Assembly (NCBI GenBank): GCA_025677815.1
Contig: JAIXMP010000022.1
Location: 434,001-498,000, forward strand
Reading direction: 5' to 3'
DNA: 64,000 nucleotides
DNA from: Phascolomyces articulosus
Taxonomy: Eukaryota; Mucoromycota; Mucoromycetes; Mucorales; Lichtheimiaceae
The translations under genes and the position numbers were made by a program. The notes beneath the pieces are model-generated. The model did not search any database, had not been told where the DNA came from, and saw nothing but the letters and a program-made list of their open reading frames with translations. How positions within the stretch are numbered: position 1 is the stretch's first letter; every line of letters begins with the position of its first letter. Below, in pieces: positions 22,249 through 34,915 of this stretch.

Positions 22249-24190
22249 CCTATTCCTCTTATATATATATATATATATATATATTCTATTTCTCCAATTG
22301 ATTTTATTTAATTTCGGGGGAAACAAAACGATCCAATTCAATAGGTCTAGTCAAGTTTGCTCTGGACCATGGTGCACCTATCGATGCTGTTGTAAATGGA
22401 TTTATGCCGCTACAACTAGCATGCATTAGTGATAATAATATCGCAGTAGTTCAATATCTTATTGATCGAGGTGCTGAAGTCAATGCTCAACGGTAATTTT
22501 CATTCAATTTAATTCAATAGATAGCTATTTGGGATAGATAGGTGTGAATAATTATTATCTAGAGCGTGAGAGGGAGATGCTACATAATTATATATATAAT
22601 GAGGTCATGTGTGTGTGAATGGAATACTAATATATATGCTTATTTATCATTAGATGGTCTAAAAAACATAGCGCAGATAAATCTCAAGCAGTTGCTGGCG
22701 CAATTGGATCGACGGCATTACATGTAGCCTGTGCAAATGGATGTGTAAAGATAGTGGATCTATTACTACGCAACGGTGCTTTAGTTCATGTTAAGGACAA
22801 GTATGGATCCAGTCCATTAGATATTGCAGCAGCAAAACACCACGTGGAAATTGTTCGACTATTGGAAACATTTGGTGCTATGCAACAACGAAGAACGACG
22901 CGCCATTCCACTTATGAATTTGGGAATCAACATCACCATCATCATCATCCAAATAGTAGCAGTTGCAGTAGTCATTATAGTCGTCACAGTAATAATAGTA
23001 CTACAACCCACAGTAGTTCTGACGATAGTAGTATTGTGATGGGTAGGAAATCCATGGATGTGACATCCATGACACAAAGTGAAAAAGCAGAACGATTTCG
23101 AAGGCCTAGTCTTCCATCTGTTTTTGAAGGGAAAGCACCATTACACGTACCCCCACTTTCAACACTTCCCCCCAAGAAAGCAACACCACCAACCACATCC
23201 TCATCCTCCTCATCATCAACAACACAACAACAAGCACCAGCAATGTCATCCGACCCTCGTGCACCAAGACGGAGCCTTAATATCCCACGTCCGACTCAAG
23301 AAGAACTCACTGCTATCATTACTCCTCCTTCACCTCAGTCCATTGATATTCGTCGTCGTCATTCTTCTACACGAAATAAAACACCAGAACTTTCATCTTC
23401 AAAATCTTCCGATGAATCGACCGCGACTACTACAACAACTCCTCCCGAGGATTATTCAACATTAGAAAATGGTGGAACTAGTAGTCATAATCCATGGGCT
23501 ATAGCGGAGAGCCAATCGTTATCCCCACAACCTTCAGGGCAACAACCTGATTGGTACGGTTATGGTGTAGTCAATCGTTATGATGACGAAAATTATCTCC
23601 TTTCACTTGAACGGCGAGCTTTTAATACTAATAATGATGAGATTATCGGTCGACGTTCATTAGATCGATCACCTAGTAGTAATAACAATGGTCCCAGACA
23701 AAGTTCATTAAAACGATGTAGTTCGGATGGTGGTCATCTACGGACAACAGCATTGATGAATGCCATGGCAGCAAATACAACACCTGCAGGAGCAGACACA
23801 AACCCAGGTGATGCTGGTATGGTAGATATGGATGGTGAACCTACACCACGACCTTCTGTTATATTAGATGATGATCCTGAAGCAGAGGCATTACGTGATT
23901 TCCAAGAACGCGAAATGAAAAAGGCTTGGTGGAGTGCATTTGGTGGACGAAAATCCATGGATGTGGCTACTTATCATTATGGTCGTGGTTCTTTGGATGT
24001 TCCTCGCAAAAGTTTGGATTTACGACCTAGCTTGGATAGTTTGCAACAATTAGCAAAAAAGAGCGTTGAAGGATTGTCACGACGTAGCGTGGATTATCAA
24101 GAAAGGCCCAGTAGCCCAGCAGATCAATATAGTCCTTCAAGTCGACCTGGTTTTCTATCAAGACTTGTTGGTGCTTGGTCTAAAAAATAA
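21868..24190 (+). CDS. Ankyrin-repeat protein with long disordered Ser-rich tail
   Basis: Exons 21868-21955, 22345-22492, 22654-24190; 1773 nt, 590 residues. Residues ~15-150 form four ankyrin repeats, a protein-binding fold: GLHWAATTGNVGLVKFALDHG, then FMPLQLACISDNNIAVVQYL, then STALHVACANGCVKIVDLLL, then SPLDIAAAKHHVEIVRLL. The rest is low complexity: a His run, Ser/Thr/Pro/Gln runs and many copies of a basic-Ser-hydrophobic-Asp motif (RKSMD, RRSLD, RKSLD, RRSVD), ending in FLSRLVGAWSKK. No enzyme domain or membrane segment is seen. It is likely a cytosolic or nuclear scaffold, and the Ser motifs could be basophilic kinase sites; that is inference. Intron 1 (389 nt) is unusually long here and carries simple repeats. 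The gene converges on the WDR5-like gene. Confidence 0.88.
21983..22286. repeat. Polypurine tract plus (AAT)n and (AT)n microsatellites in an intron
   Basis: Within intron 1 of the ankyrin gene, about 21983-22148 is almost entirely A/G on the plus strand with a run of G near 22090. It is followed by an (AAT)n array (about 22217-22246) and an (AT)n array (about 22260-22285). Confidence 0.8.
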
Positions 24191-24782
24191 ATATCTCTTC
24201 ACATCCTTCATTGTTTTAATATATAAAACAACATACCAAACATTTACTCACTTCATACATATACACAAAGACACACTTTACAAACCAATTTGATCACTTT
24301 CAAAAAAAAAGATTCCTCCTTCTTCAAACTTTTACATTCACTCATTTACAATATAAATATATATATCATATCATATCCCACCCTTTTTTGTTTTAGCAAT
24401 CCCTTCCATATTTTACCACTCCATCGCTTTTTATCCATTTTGTTTCTTTTAGTGGCCCTTTTCCTTTTTTTTTTCGCACACATAAATATAACCTTTCTTC
24501 CCCCTCATCTTTCCCTTTTGCATTGTATATATTGAGTAAACTGGGCAACAAAGAATGAAAAAAAAAGCTCACACGCACAACTTTTTTTTTCCAATTCACT
24601 TTATAAAAAAACACATGAAATGATATAGAAAACTATTTTTACTAGCAATAGAAGAGTGTTGGAAAGGAATTTCGAAGATAGAGAGTATTTGGATTTGGGT
24701 TTTGAATATGTAAAAGTAATAGTAGTCATAGTAGTATATGTTGCACAAAAATAGGTGGAGAGGAAAAAAAGCAAGTGGAATT
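24191..24782. other. Convergent 3' flanks
   Basis: Space between the stop codons of two convergent genes, which presumably holds both 3' UTRs. AT-rich; no independent gene recognised. Confidence 0.6.
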
Positions 24783-26482
<1,700 letters not shown>

Positions 26483-28342
26483 GGTTGTATTGTTGTTGTT
26501 GCGTCAAAAAAAAAAGTAACTTGTGCCCTCCGTATTCCTCTTTGATAAAAAAAAAAAGAAATGTGTTTAATCAATTGTAATGATGAATGTGGTGAAAAAA
26601 AAATAAGATCAAACTTTAAAAAAAAGGTCTCTATTTCACCAATTTGAAATTGATGCAGCAATCGTGTTTAAAAAACAGGTAGTGTGACTTAGTTTTTTTC
26701 CTGTTCAAATCTATAATGCATTGTGTAAACCAAGACATGCCAAATATTATCTCGACTCATACACCTGGAAAGTAACAACATAAAGCACTCACCATCATGT
26801 GTGGCTATAAATAGGTAATCTATTCTTCAATAGGGATAACTCACCTGATTGATCTGACTACAATGCCTATTGCAAGAAAATCAATATACAGAATAACCCT
26901 CTATCATCCCTTATCTTTTTTTCCAGTTATATAAAAAAGAGCTAGAGCACCTCATTTCCCTACTGTAAACAGGTTCTCATTATTTTTATTTTTCCATCTT
27001 TGGTAATTTACATTTTGTCACTCTGATACTTGTAGTTCAATAAAAAGATATTGTACACCTTTTTAACTTGATATTTACTGTACGCACGATTACCAAGAAT
27101 AACAGAGTTAAATATCCTGAACAAAAAATATGATAGAATTAAGCTTCGAATAGGGAGTATATAAAGTTAAAATTCTGTCTTTCGTTATCTCGTGTTTTTC
27201 ATAAAAGAACGGCATGATTCGATTATTGATATCTGTATAAAACCCATCATGTTCCGAAGCTTGGAAACAAACAAAAGAATAAAGCAGTATAAATATCTAC
27301 ACCTTTTCGCGAATGTAACCATAACACAGGGTTTCTTCTTCCTACTTTTTTCTACAGCCATGTGCTGTTCAGTTTAATTAACAGGATCGTCTCATCTATT
27401 CACAACTCATTAAAATATATACATCATCTTCTACATTCATCAGATATCCATACTTTGAATTATTTTGCAACTTATTTAAATGTATCATTCTTTTTGACTA
27501 CACACACTTCAGCAGAAAGCATAAAGTTCAGCTGGTGCTGGAGTGATATATCTAAATGATTTATATCTTACTATATGTAGTGACTAATACCAAAGAAATG
27601 ACTCGCTAAATCCTTCTGTAATAAAATCCATAATCCCAACTTTTTGTAGCAGAAACACTGAAGGTCCTTCGTGGTATAGCAAACCACATTCATCTTTATC
27701 ATTATATATAAATGTTGAAGTTAATACATTCATATTATTTATGAGCGTACTGATGAATTAACGTACTTGTAGTCAATATATAGAAATTTTCACACCAAAA
27801 AGCTATACAAGGGTTTATTGAACAACGGATTAGATAGTAAATATCATGATTTAACAGAAATAGAAATGATATACCAAAAATAAAATATTGGGAGGATGTT
27901 GTTTATTTTTTATATTATATCAGAAACATTTCTACCCTTGATTTTTTTTTTAGTATTGGTGAAGCAACGATAAAAAAAAACAAGAAAAATCATTGAGCTT
28001 TTCTCTCTGATAGTCCATATGTTGTTACAAGCCAATGGATAGTTGCGTATATAAATATGGAGTGATATTCACTCACCCTCCAATTTCATTTATTAGTTTA
28101 ACAGATCCGTCACTAAGGAATAAATTGGTATTCCCATCATCAAACAATATAAAATAAAATGAACCATTTTTTTAAAAAATTTCAAGCAATATTCAGACCT
28201 GCTGAATATACTCATTTATTTTATATATATATATTTTAAAAAAAAGTAGAAAGGGAAAGAGGGTATAATAAATTGGTGCAATAAAGCACTTTTTACTCTA
28301 CTACTACTGTTGTTATACATTATAAAGTTGTAAATGCTTTTT
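26483..28342. other. Intergenic, no gene seen
   Basis: About 1.9 kb of AT-rich DNA between the start of the WDR5-like gene and the stop of the thaumatin-like gene. Open frames at 27192-27559 have biased composition and no domain. It should contain the promoter of the WDR5-like gene (A-rich tracts at 26510-26560). Confidence 0.5.
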
Positions 28343-29005
28343 TTAAGGGCAGAAAGTGACAGTGTACTTGGGAGTGGCATCACAAGCAAAAGTGCTTCTG
28401 GCATCATCGTAAGCAAAGCTATAGGCATCAGGACAACCAGCCTTGAACTTATCAGCATATTGGCTAGCCTTACACTTCTTGGGATCATTGAAAGCACCAG
28501 TACAGCAGTATTCATCAGTACCAAAGGCAGCACAAGCACTCTTACAAGCACCCTTATCACCTTGAAGTTCCTTGGGGCAGGAAGGAAGAGAAGCACAAGT
28601 AGGAACACCACAGTTATAACCACTACCGGATTTAGCTTCAGGCTTAATGCTCATAGGCAAGTTGAAACCATCGACAAAGGAAATATCATAGAAATCACTG
28701 CCTTCGAAGCCCTTGAACAAGAATTCAGCAAGAGAAACAGCAGAACCATATTTTTCACAATCAGCTTCACCATCTCGACAGCCCCAAATGCGACCGGCCC
28801 AGTTGTTGGCTACTTTGAAATCAACGGAAGAACCAGCAGAGACATCTTGGGTACTCTTATCACCACCATTGTTGGTTAACTTATAAAGATGTAAATCGGT
28901 ACTGCAAGAGTTTTTGACGGTTACAGTAACATCACCACTAGTTGGGGCGGCTAAACAAGCACCTGCGAAAGCAAGGACGGAAAGGGTCTTGATAATGTTC
29001 AACAT
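28343..29005 (-). CDS. Secreted thaumatin-like protein, copy 1
   Basis: Single exon, 220 residues. I chose the ATG at 29005 rather than a longer frame upstream because the paralogue at 59892 starts at the same MLNIIKTL sequence. Residues 1-19 are a signal peptide (MLNIIKTLSVLAFAGACLA) followed by AP. The mature part begins VTVTVKNSCSTDLHLYK and contains the thaumatin-family segments YDISFVDGFNLPM and YNCGVPTC, plus about 15 cysteines in family-like spacing, ending YTVTFCP. Thaumatin-like proteins are extracellular disulphide-rich beta proteins, some with beta-glucan binding or glucanase activity; which applies here is unknown. A TATA-like box lies about 100 bp upstream. The paralogue is 31 kb away on the other strand. 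Confidence 0.95.
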   Translation of the reverse strand: MLNIIKTLSVLAFAGACLAAPTSGDVTVTVKNSCSTDLHLYKLTNNGGDKSTQDVSAGSSVDFKVANNWAGRIWGCRDGEADCEKYGSAVSLAEFLFKGFEGSDFYDISFVDGFNLPMSIKPEAKSGSGYNCGVPTCASLPSCPKELQGDKGACKSACAAFGTDEYCCTGAFNDPKKCKASQYADKFKAGCPDAYSFAYDDARSTFACDATPKYTVTFCP

Positions 29006-29093
29006 TATTATAGAATTATGTAAAAAAAGAAAGAAAGAAAGAAGTAATAGATAGATAATAATTAAAATTGGAAAGTGAGAAATAATTCTGTCC

Positions 29094-29104
29094 CTTTTTA
29101 TATA
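29094..29104 (-). promoter_or_regulatory. TATA-like box of thaumatin-like gene 1
   Basis: On the minus strand the sequence reads TATATAAAAAG about 90-100 bp before the start codon at 29005. The paralogous gene has TATATAAAG at a similar distance. Confidence 0.55.
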
Positions 29105-29109
29105 CATTT

Positions 29110-31325
29110 TGTGTTTCTTTTCTTTTCTTTTTTTTTTTTTGGTCCTCTACGTAACAATGGATTGATGGTCCGTCGTTGACCCAGTTCTATATTTTTTTTT
29201 CATTATCAGTATATTCTGGGTACCTGATTACAAAAAAACCAGGCACGGGAAAAAAAATAATGAATTGGTTCCTCCCCGCTCATCAATTTGTTCTCTGCAG
29301 CGAAACAATTATGGACTTCTGTTTCATATTTATTTGTTCTAGAGCTGTGAAGCAAACAAAATTCTAGACATGGGATTTGATCTTGAACAGGGTACATAAT
29401 CAACATTTTTTACTACCTTGTAATAAAGTAAGAAATTCGCTACCTCCATTGTCTTGTATCCCATCCAAGGATTCATGCGTGTTTTTTTTTGTTTTCAAAC
29501 AAAACATCCGTGCACAATAAACTTTATATCACTAGACTACAAATGAATTAGGCTTTAGCTGCTTTTCCCTTTAGAGGTCTAGACGAAATGGTGACCCAGC
29601 CGTACTGAAAAAAAAAAATAACAGTTTACCCATTAATGTTTCAGATGGTTTCACTGTCTTGTAATTTTTTTTTCTTTTTCTGCGAGTAAAAAAAAATGAC
29701 AAACCTGCCAATTTGTTCAGTATTTTATCTAATATAATACTCAAGTAATCCAAAATGGACGTTCTCTGAAATAAAAATAGATCATCTATTTTGTTTTATT
29801 TCGAAACAAATAAATGTGATATTCTATGTACATCATGATCTCATGTTAATTAAGTATAGTACTCAGTAACAGATCATTCCTACTTTCTGTAAACGTAGAA
29901 CACTACTACTATGTGTTGAAGCTGTCAAAAGTGTCGATCATTTATGTGTTTGTGTACATCCACCTGAATGTTACACATCGAATGGTTTATTTACATATTC
30001 TTTTTTCCGTGTTTAGTCAGAAATATATCATCAACAATAATGGTTGACTTTTTTTCAGTAAGCGATTATTATAAAGCCACGTTTTTTTTTAAAAAAAAAA
30101 TTCTGCATAATATAGGAGTCATGATAAGTGGTAGAAGATAATAATATCTCAGATGGATCGTGTACCTTGCATGTTCTCTCTTCATTTTGTACTCGGGGAA
30201 GAAGTAGAATTATAGGCTGACAAGGATCCAAATAGAATAATCGTCAAATGCCGATCAGTGCTTTTTGTTCTTTTTCTTTCGGTATGCTAATGAGTGTAAT
30301 AAATTAAGTACAGATTGAGAGGCAGTAACAGACAAATCATCTAATGGGAGAAAAAGCTATTCATACGTACAATTACAAAGTATCAATCGTAAAAGAAGAC
30401 AGAAAAAAAAAGAGAGTAAAATAATAACTCATACGTACAACTGTGTTACCCGTTGTTCAAAGCCGATGATCATTGTTTTAAACCCTCCTGGATGTGTGTT
30501 GGTTTACTATCATCTTGACAATAGAAACAATGAACGATTTACTGTAGTGCTTCTTGGATTAATGCTGATAGTGCTGTATTCACTATTTTAATATACAGCT
30601 ATAAAAGAGAAATGCCGGTTTATATAAATAACAAAGCTGCTTACACACAGGTATATGAACTTGACAGCACATTTATTACTACAATGGTCTTTAACTTTTA
30701 ACGATGGGGGATGAAAAAAGGTATCACAAACTAAAGACCCATTTTCATAATGAGTACACCTGTTCGATCAAGATTCTACTTCAAAACACATTGTTCCATT
30801 TTTTTTGTTTAAAGTAGTTACTATTGCGCAGAATCAGTTTTCAAATACTTTTTGATAGTATCCAGCTTTTTTTTTTTTTTTTTTTGCAATATCACAAAGT
30901 CAATAGGGAGATTGTCATTGAGAAATCGAATTTTTATTATCATTATTATTATAGATATAAAGTGATTTCCTCTTTTCAAATGAGAGAACTTCGCTGGAAT
31001 CTCCCTCATTTAAAATGAATTAACACAAGCGTATAGAAGCTACTGGACCCTCCTAATTTAACTCAGAGGGTACTCAGAAGATAGAAGAAAACAGTGGAAT
31101 ATCTAATCTAAAGAGCGCTGTACTAAGAGAGCAGGGTAATTGGAGACAATGGATGTGACAATCTTATAGTTTTATATTGGATTTATTAAAAAATGTGACA
31201 AGGGATAAGAGCAGTCAATTGATCGAAACCATTTTAAGGTCTACTCATTTCATGATAAGGGATGATCCGAAGGAAAATAAAGGGAAGTGTAGCTTCTACT
31301 ATTCGAAAGGTGAACTGACTTATAA

Positions 31326-31356
<31 letters not shown>

Positions 31357-31824
31357 GAAAATCCGAAAACTGGTTGTTTATGCAGCAAAGAAGAAGTGAA
31401 GAAGGAAACATGACCACAATGATTAATGTTGGTTCCTTGTTTCATTCCAAAATTCTATATATAAAAGAAACTCGGATCTAGAATGATATTACATTTTTAA
31501 TTTCCACTTTATGCATGTCAAGTGTCTGTTGTGTACATAGTGTAAAAGATATTATAGAGATAGACATCATCTACTAGTTTATATATACCCTAGCACGTTA
31601 TGATAAAAAAAAATGGGATAACCAAGATTAAAAAGGAATGATGAATGCTTTACACTTTAATATTGTAACAAAGTAAATAGATATACAAAAAAAGAGAGAG
31701 GGAGAGAGGTAGAAGATGTGATAGTAATAAAGGAAAGAGAGAGTGAGAGAGAGAGACGGCTAAAATATAAATGTATATATATGGATGTAAAAAAAATAGT
31801 GAAAAAACATGTTTATGATGCTGA
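29110..31824. other. Long gene-free stretch
   Basis: About 2.7 kb with no supported gene. Contents are AT-rich DNA, T-runs at about 30867-30885 and 31328-31356, and purine-rich GA repeats near 31690-31760 close to the end of the universal stress protein gene. Short open frames here have no domain or codon-usage support. Confidence 0.5.
31328..31356. repeat. Poly-T tract (about 29 nt)
   Basis: Uninterrupted T run in the gene-free stretch. No retroposed sequence was recognised beside it. Confidence 0.8.
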
Positions 31825-33082
31825 TTATTTGGATGAGGAATCTTTACTAGGAGCAGGCGAAGGGGATCGAGAACGACGGCCATATCTTTCAATAAGTGAT
31901 AAACGATTCAATTTCTTGTCCACAGCACGAGGTTGCTCTTCATCACTGCTGGAGGATTCACTTGTATTGCTACTTCCCAACCGCATCAAACCACCTAATC
32001 GATTCTTATTTTTATTGCCTTTGTATTTCTTAATCTTATCATCAGGTCGAACCACTGCCACTGGAACAGGTGAATGTTGAAGACAATACTTGGACACACT
32101 TCCAAGTAACATCCCTTTGAATTCAGAGAGACCACGTGTACCCACAATCAACAAGGAGGGCTGATACATTGAAATCTACACATGCGTTTTTCGGAAAAAA
32201 TTCTCAATGAGTGAATATGCAATGATTTTAGTTTTATACCCTCATTCCATACACATATATATGTATTCATCCATTTGTATTTTCAAATCCATCATATAGT
32301 AATAATCCTTTCCATTTGATCATAGAGAGAAGGATAGGTGTCTCTTACCATGTGTTGGATAGTTTCTTGAACTTTACCAATGACAAATTCAATGATAACA
32401 CTAATCTGTTTGATGATATAAATTTTGTTAAAAAAAGGCATTCATCATCCATATTCGTACTTTGAAGCAAACGAAATGAAGGGATGATATATACCTTTTT
32501 GTCGGGCCCACTGTTTGTCATGATCTTTTCCATCACTTTATGAGCATTTTCCCGAGATTGTTTCTCTTCATGTTGTAAAAGTGCTTGCAAGTTTGATTTT
32601 TTATCTAATGAATAGTGAGTTTAATACATGTTTATTTTTTTTTTCATGCTCTACTACAATAACTTCTTCTATTATGTAAAAAAAAAATACATACCATTCA
32701 TATCCACTGTGACCACTCGCAATACAATAATCTCATCACCGTCATCCATGACTTCCTATAGCGTCATTGAATTTAAGAGAAAAGTGGTTTCAAACATGAG
32801 TCATTGTAATATCAATGGAGCCATTATCTACTAAAGCCTTTTCTTCCAAGAGCAACACTATTATTAAACAAAGTGACTTACATTGCTTGCCCAAGTGAGA
32901 GCATATTCACTATAATTAGCGAGGTCCGTAGCGACCATAAATGTACGAGTTCGTCGTGTGCGTTTATGCCCAGGTGTTTTCCCTCTTAATGTAAATGAAT
33001 AATTAGGCAAGTCCTTATCGGTCATTGTATCAAAAGACACACCTCGAACATATTTCTCGGATTTGTCTTCGGTCGCTGTCAT
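31825..33082 (-). CDS. Universal stress protein (UspA-domain) family protein
   Basis: Minus-strand exons: 33082-32882, 32755-32695, 32604-32495, 32405-32349, 32175-31825; 780 nt, 259 residues. The Usp fold starts at RTFMVATDLANYSEYALTWA (residue ~47), passes through IIVLRVVTVD and a helical segment rich in Lys/Glu, and ends with the nucleotide-binding signature: G155-T-R-G158, nine residues, then G168-S169, followed by SPVPVAVVRP. This G-2x-G-9x-G(S/T) pattern marks the ATP-binding branch of the family. The C-terminal ~75 residues are basic and Ser-rich (SSSSDEEQ, RSRSPSPAPS) and probably disordered. No targeting signal, so likely cytosolic. The role in stress is known for the family, not shown here. 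It is divergent from the next gene, with 505 bp between start codons. Confidence 0.93.
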
Positions 33083-33587
33083 GGTTTAGTTAATAATAAA
33101 GAAAGTATGCAACCGAGAAAAGAACAACAATAAAAAAATACGCAGAGAGTTTTTTTTTTAAAAAAAAAAGTGGTTGGGCGGGAAAGTTATCTGGTAATGC
33201 AAAATGACGACTATTTTTTTTTTGTTGCCCCCAATGAAAAATATGCTATCCCATCCTGGGAAAGAAAAACCCACGCGATGATTTTTTTTATTATATTTAT
33301 GAAAGAGATGCATTAAGCCAATCAACTTCTCTATATAATTTGACTCTAATTTTCCTCCTCTTACACTCCCCCCTCTCTCTATTATGCACAAAGTGTATCC
33401 TTAATAAACGTTATCATTTTGATATTTTATTCTATCTCTTATCGTACCGAAATTCTTTGGTAGCATCCTAGTGGACAGAATTACAATTCTTTAAATAGAT
33501 AGAAAAGCAAATTCCTTGTCATTTTTTTTTTATTTCAGAGCGGATCTTTTTTTGTGCTTCTTCCTTTTCTTTTTCTTTTTGAGGGTA
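33083..33587. promoter_or_regulatory. Divergent promoter region
   Basis: 505 bp between the start codons of the universal stress protein gene (minus) and the unknown membrane protein (plus). AT-rich with A/T homopolymers near 33150-33170 and 33217-33224 and CT-rich segments near 33350-33380. No specific factor site was identified. Confidence 0.5.
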
Positions 33588-34774
33588 ATGCCAGAGACGC
33601 GTTTTCAACGATGGTTACGACTATCAGCATTACGTTTATCAACGCAACAACAACAGGAACAAAACCAACAAGAACAAGAACAAAGATCAAGACGGCATGG
33701 GTTTGGTGATATTAATTCTTTGATAAAATGGTTATTATTCTTACAAAGTATTTTTCAACAGGTAGAAGAAAAAAAAAGCATCTTACATACGGAATAGACG
33801 TTGGTATTATTCAAAAATGAACATAACTATATTGATATAACTATAGATTAATGCATATCATTGTTTGTATAAATCGATAAGAGACATTGGTAGTGGTAAG
33901 TGCGTCTTGTTATCTTATAGTATACATAGATCGTTAGATTTTGAAAACAAAAAATGTCAAGGCTCTAACGATAAATTATTTATGCTAGACCATGGTGATG
34001 TTTCCAATTCTGAAAGTATCTTTCATTTATTGATATGTTCAGCAATCTTACTCTCTTTGATCGTGGATCTTGTTTCAGTTACTACAGTAAGATATATATA
34101 TCAATAAACTTTGAATCGTATATAACAAGTACGAACTTGGATTTCTAAAATAGATATGGATGCTATAGAACAAACTTTCAGTAGCAGATTCACGACATTG
34201 GCCAGTGGGCGTCTATTTTTTTGTTCTTTCATTTCTTGACCAATTATTAAAGGCAATGACCATATTCATGAATGGATCCAAACTACAAAAAGAATGTGGA
34301 GACCGTATTCTTGGTCCTCATATAGGTGGTACACTGCCCTCTGGTCATTTTATATATGGTTTTTGTCAAATGAGACGAGAAGTAACACAAATATGGAGTC
34401 TATTAGGATTTTTTGTTCAAGTCCTTATGTGTGTAAGTTTTTTTATATACTACTTATTTACTCCATTTCGCAAGTATTCATATATTAATGTATACTCTTT
34501 TCACACTGACCTTCCTCTTCTCATTTTCTTCTGACAGATCATGTACTCCACAACTGCCAATGTGTACGCCACTCATCGAGTGTCTTTTCTCACCCTACTA
34601 CAGAACCAACAGCAACAACAGTCCAATACCAATATTCCCCTATACACTATCACAGATCATCCACCGGTAGAAAGAAGGGCATCATCCCATGAAACAAATA
34701 CACCTGCTATTCCCGCTCCACCCTATACAAGTGTAGATGGTAGTGAATTGCGAGATATTCCATTAAATCGTTAA
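33588..34774 (+). CDS. Unknown multi-pass membrane protein
   Basis: Exons 33588-33761, 33847-34086, 34169-34432, 34538-34774; 915 nt, 304 residues. I do not recognise the family. There are about four hydrophobic segments: near residue 45 (SLIKWLLFLQSIF), near 118-138 (LLICSAILLSLIVDLV), near 150-170 (GVYFFVLSFLDQLLKAM), and near 205-225 (WSLLGFFVQVLMC joined to IMYST). The N-terminus has a Gln/Glu run. The C-terminal ~75 residues are hydrophilic with a Gln run and Pro-rich segments. Exon 3 was started at 34169 because an in-frame TAG lies just upstream. A GT/AG pair 25 nt apart in exon 2 was not taken as an intron, because splicing it would create a stop. It converges on the PPIL4-like gene, with 141 bp between stops. 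Confidence 0.7.
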
Positions 34775-34915
34775 ATGTGTAAAACATAAAAACATGAATC
34801 AAAATTACTTTTTTAATATGTAAAAAGAAATGAGAAAAGAAAGGGAAAGGAAAAGGAGGGGGATATATGCAATTTTTATTTTATTATTACTTGGTTTTTT
34901 TTTGTATATTTTGTT

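Noticed and set aside
22859..23196. Minus-strand frames opposite the ankyrin gene
   Set aside because: They mirror Ser/His/Thr-rich low-complexity coding sequence and have no independent support.
29006..29107. Extended N-terminus of thaumatin-like protein 1
   Set aside because: The extra 34 residues cover the TATA-like box region, and the paralogue starts at the inner MLNIIKTL.
33896..33920. GT-AG pair inside exon 2 of the unknown membrane protein
   Set aside because: A 25-nt intron is too short and removing it creates an in-frame TAG; reading through keeps the frame.
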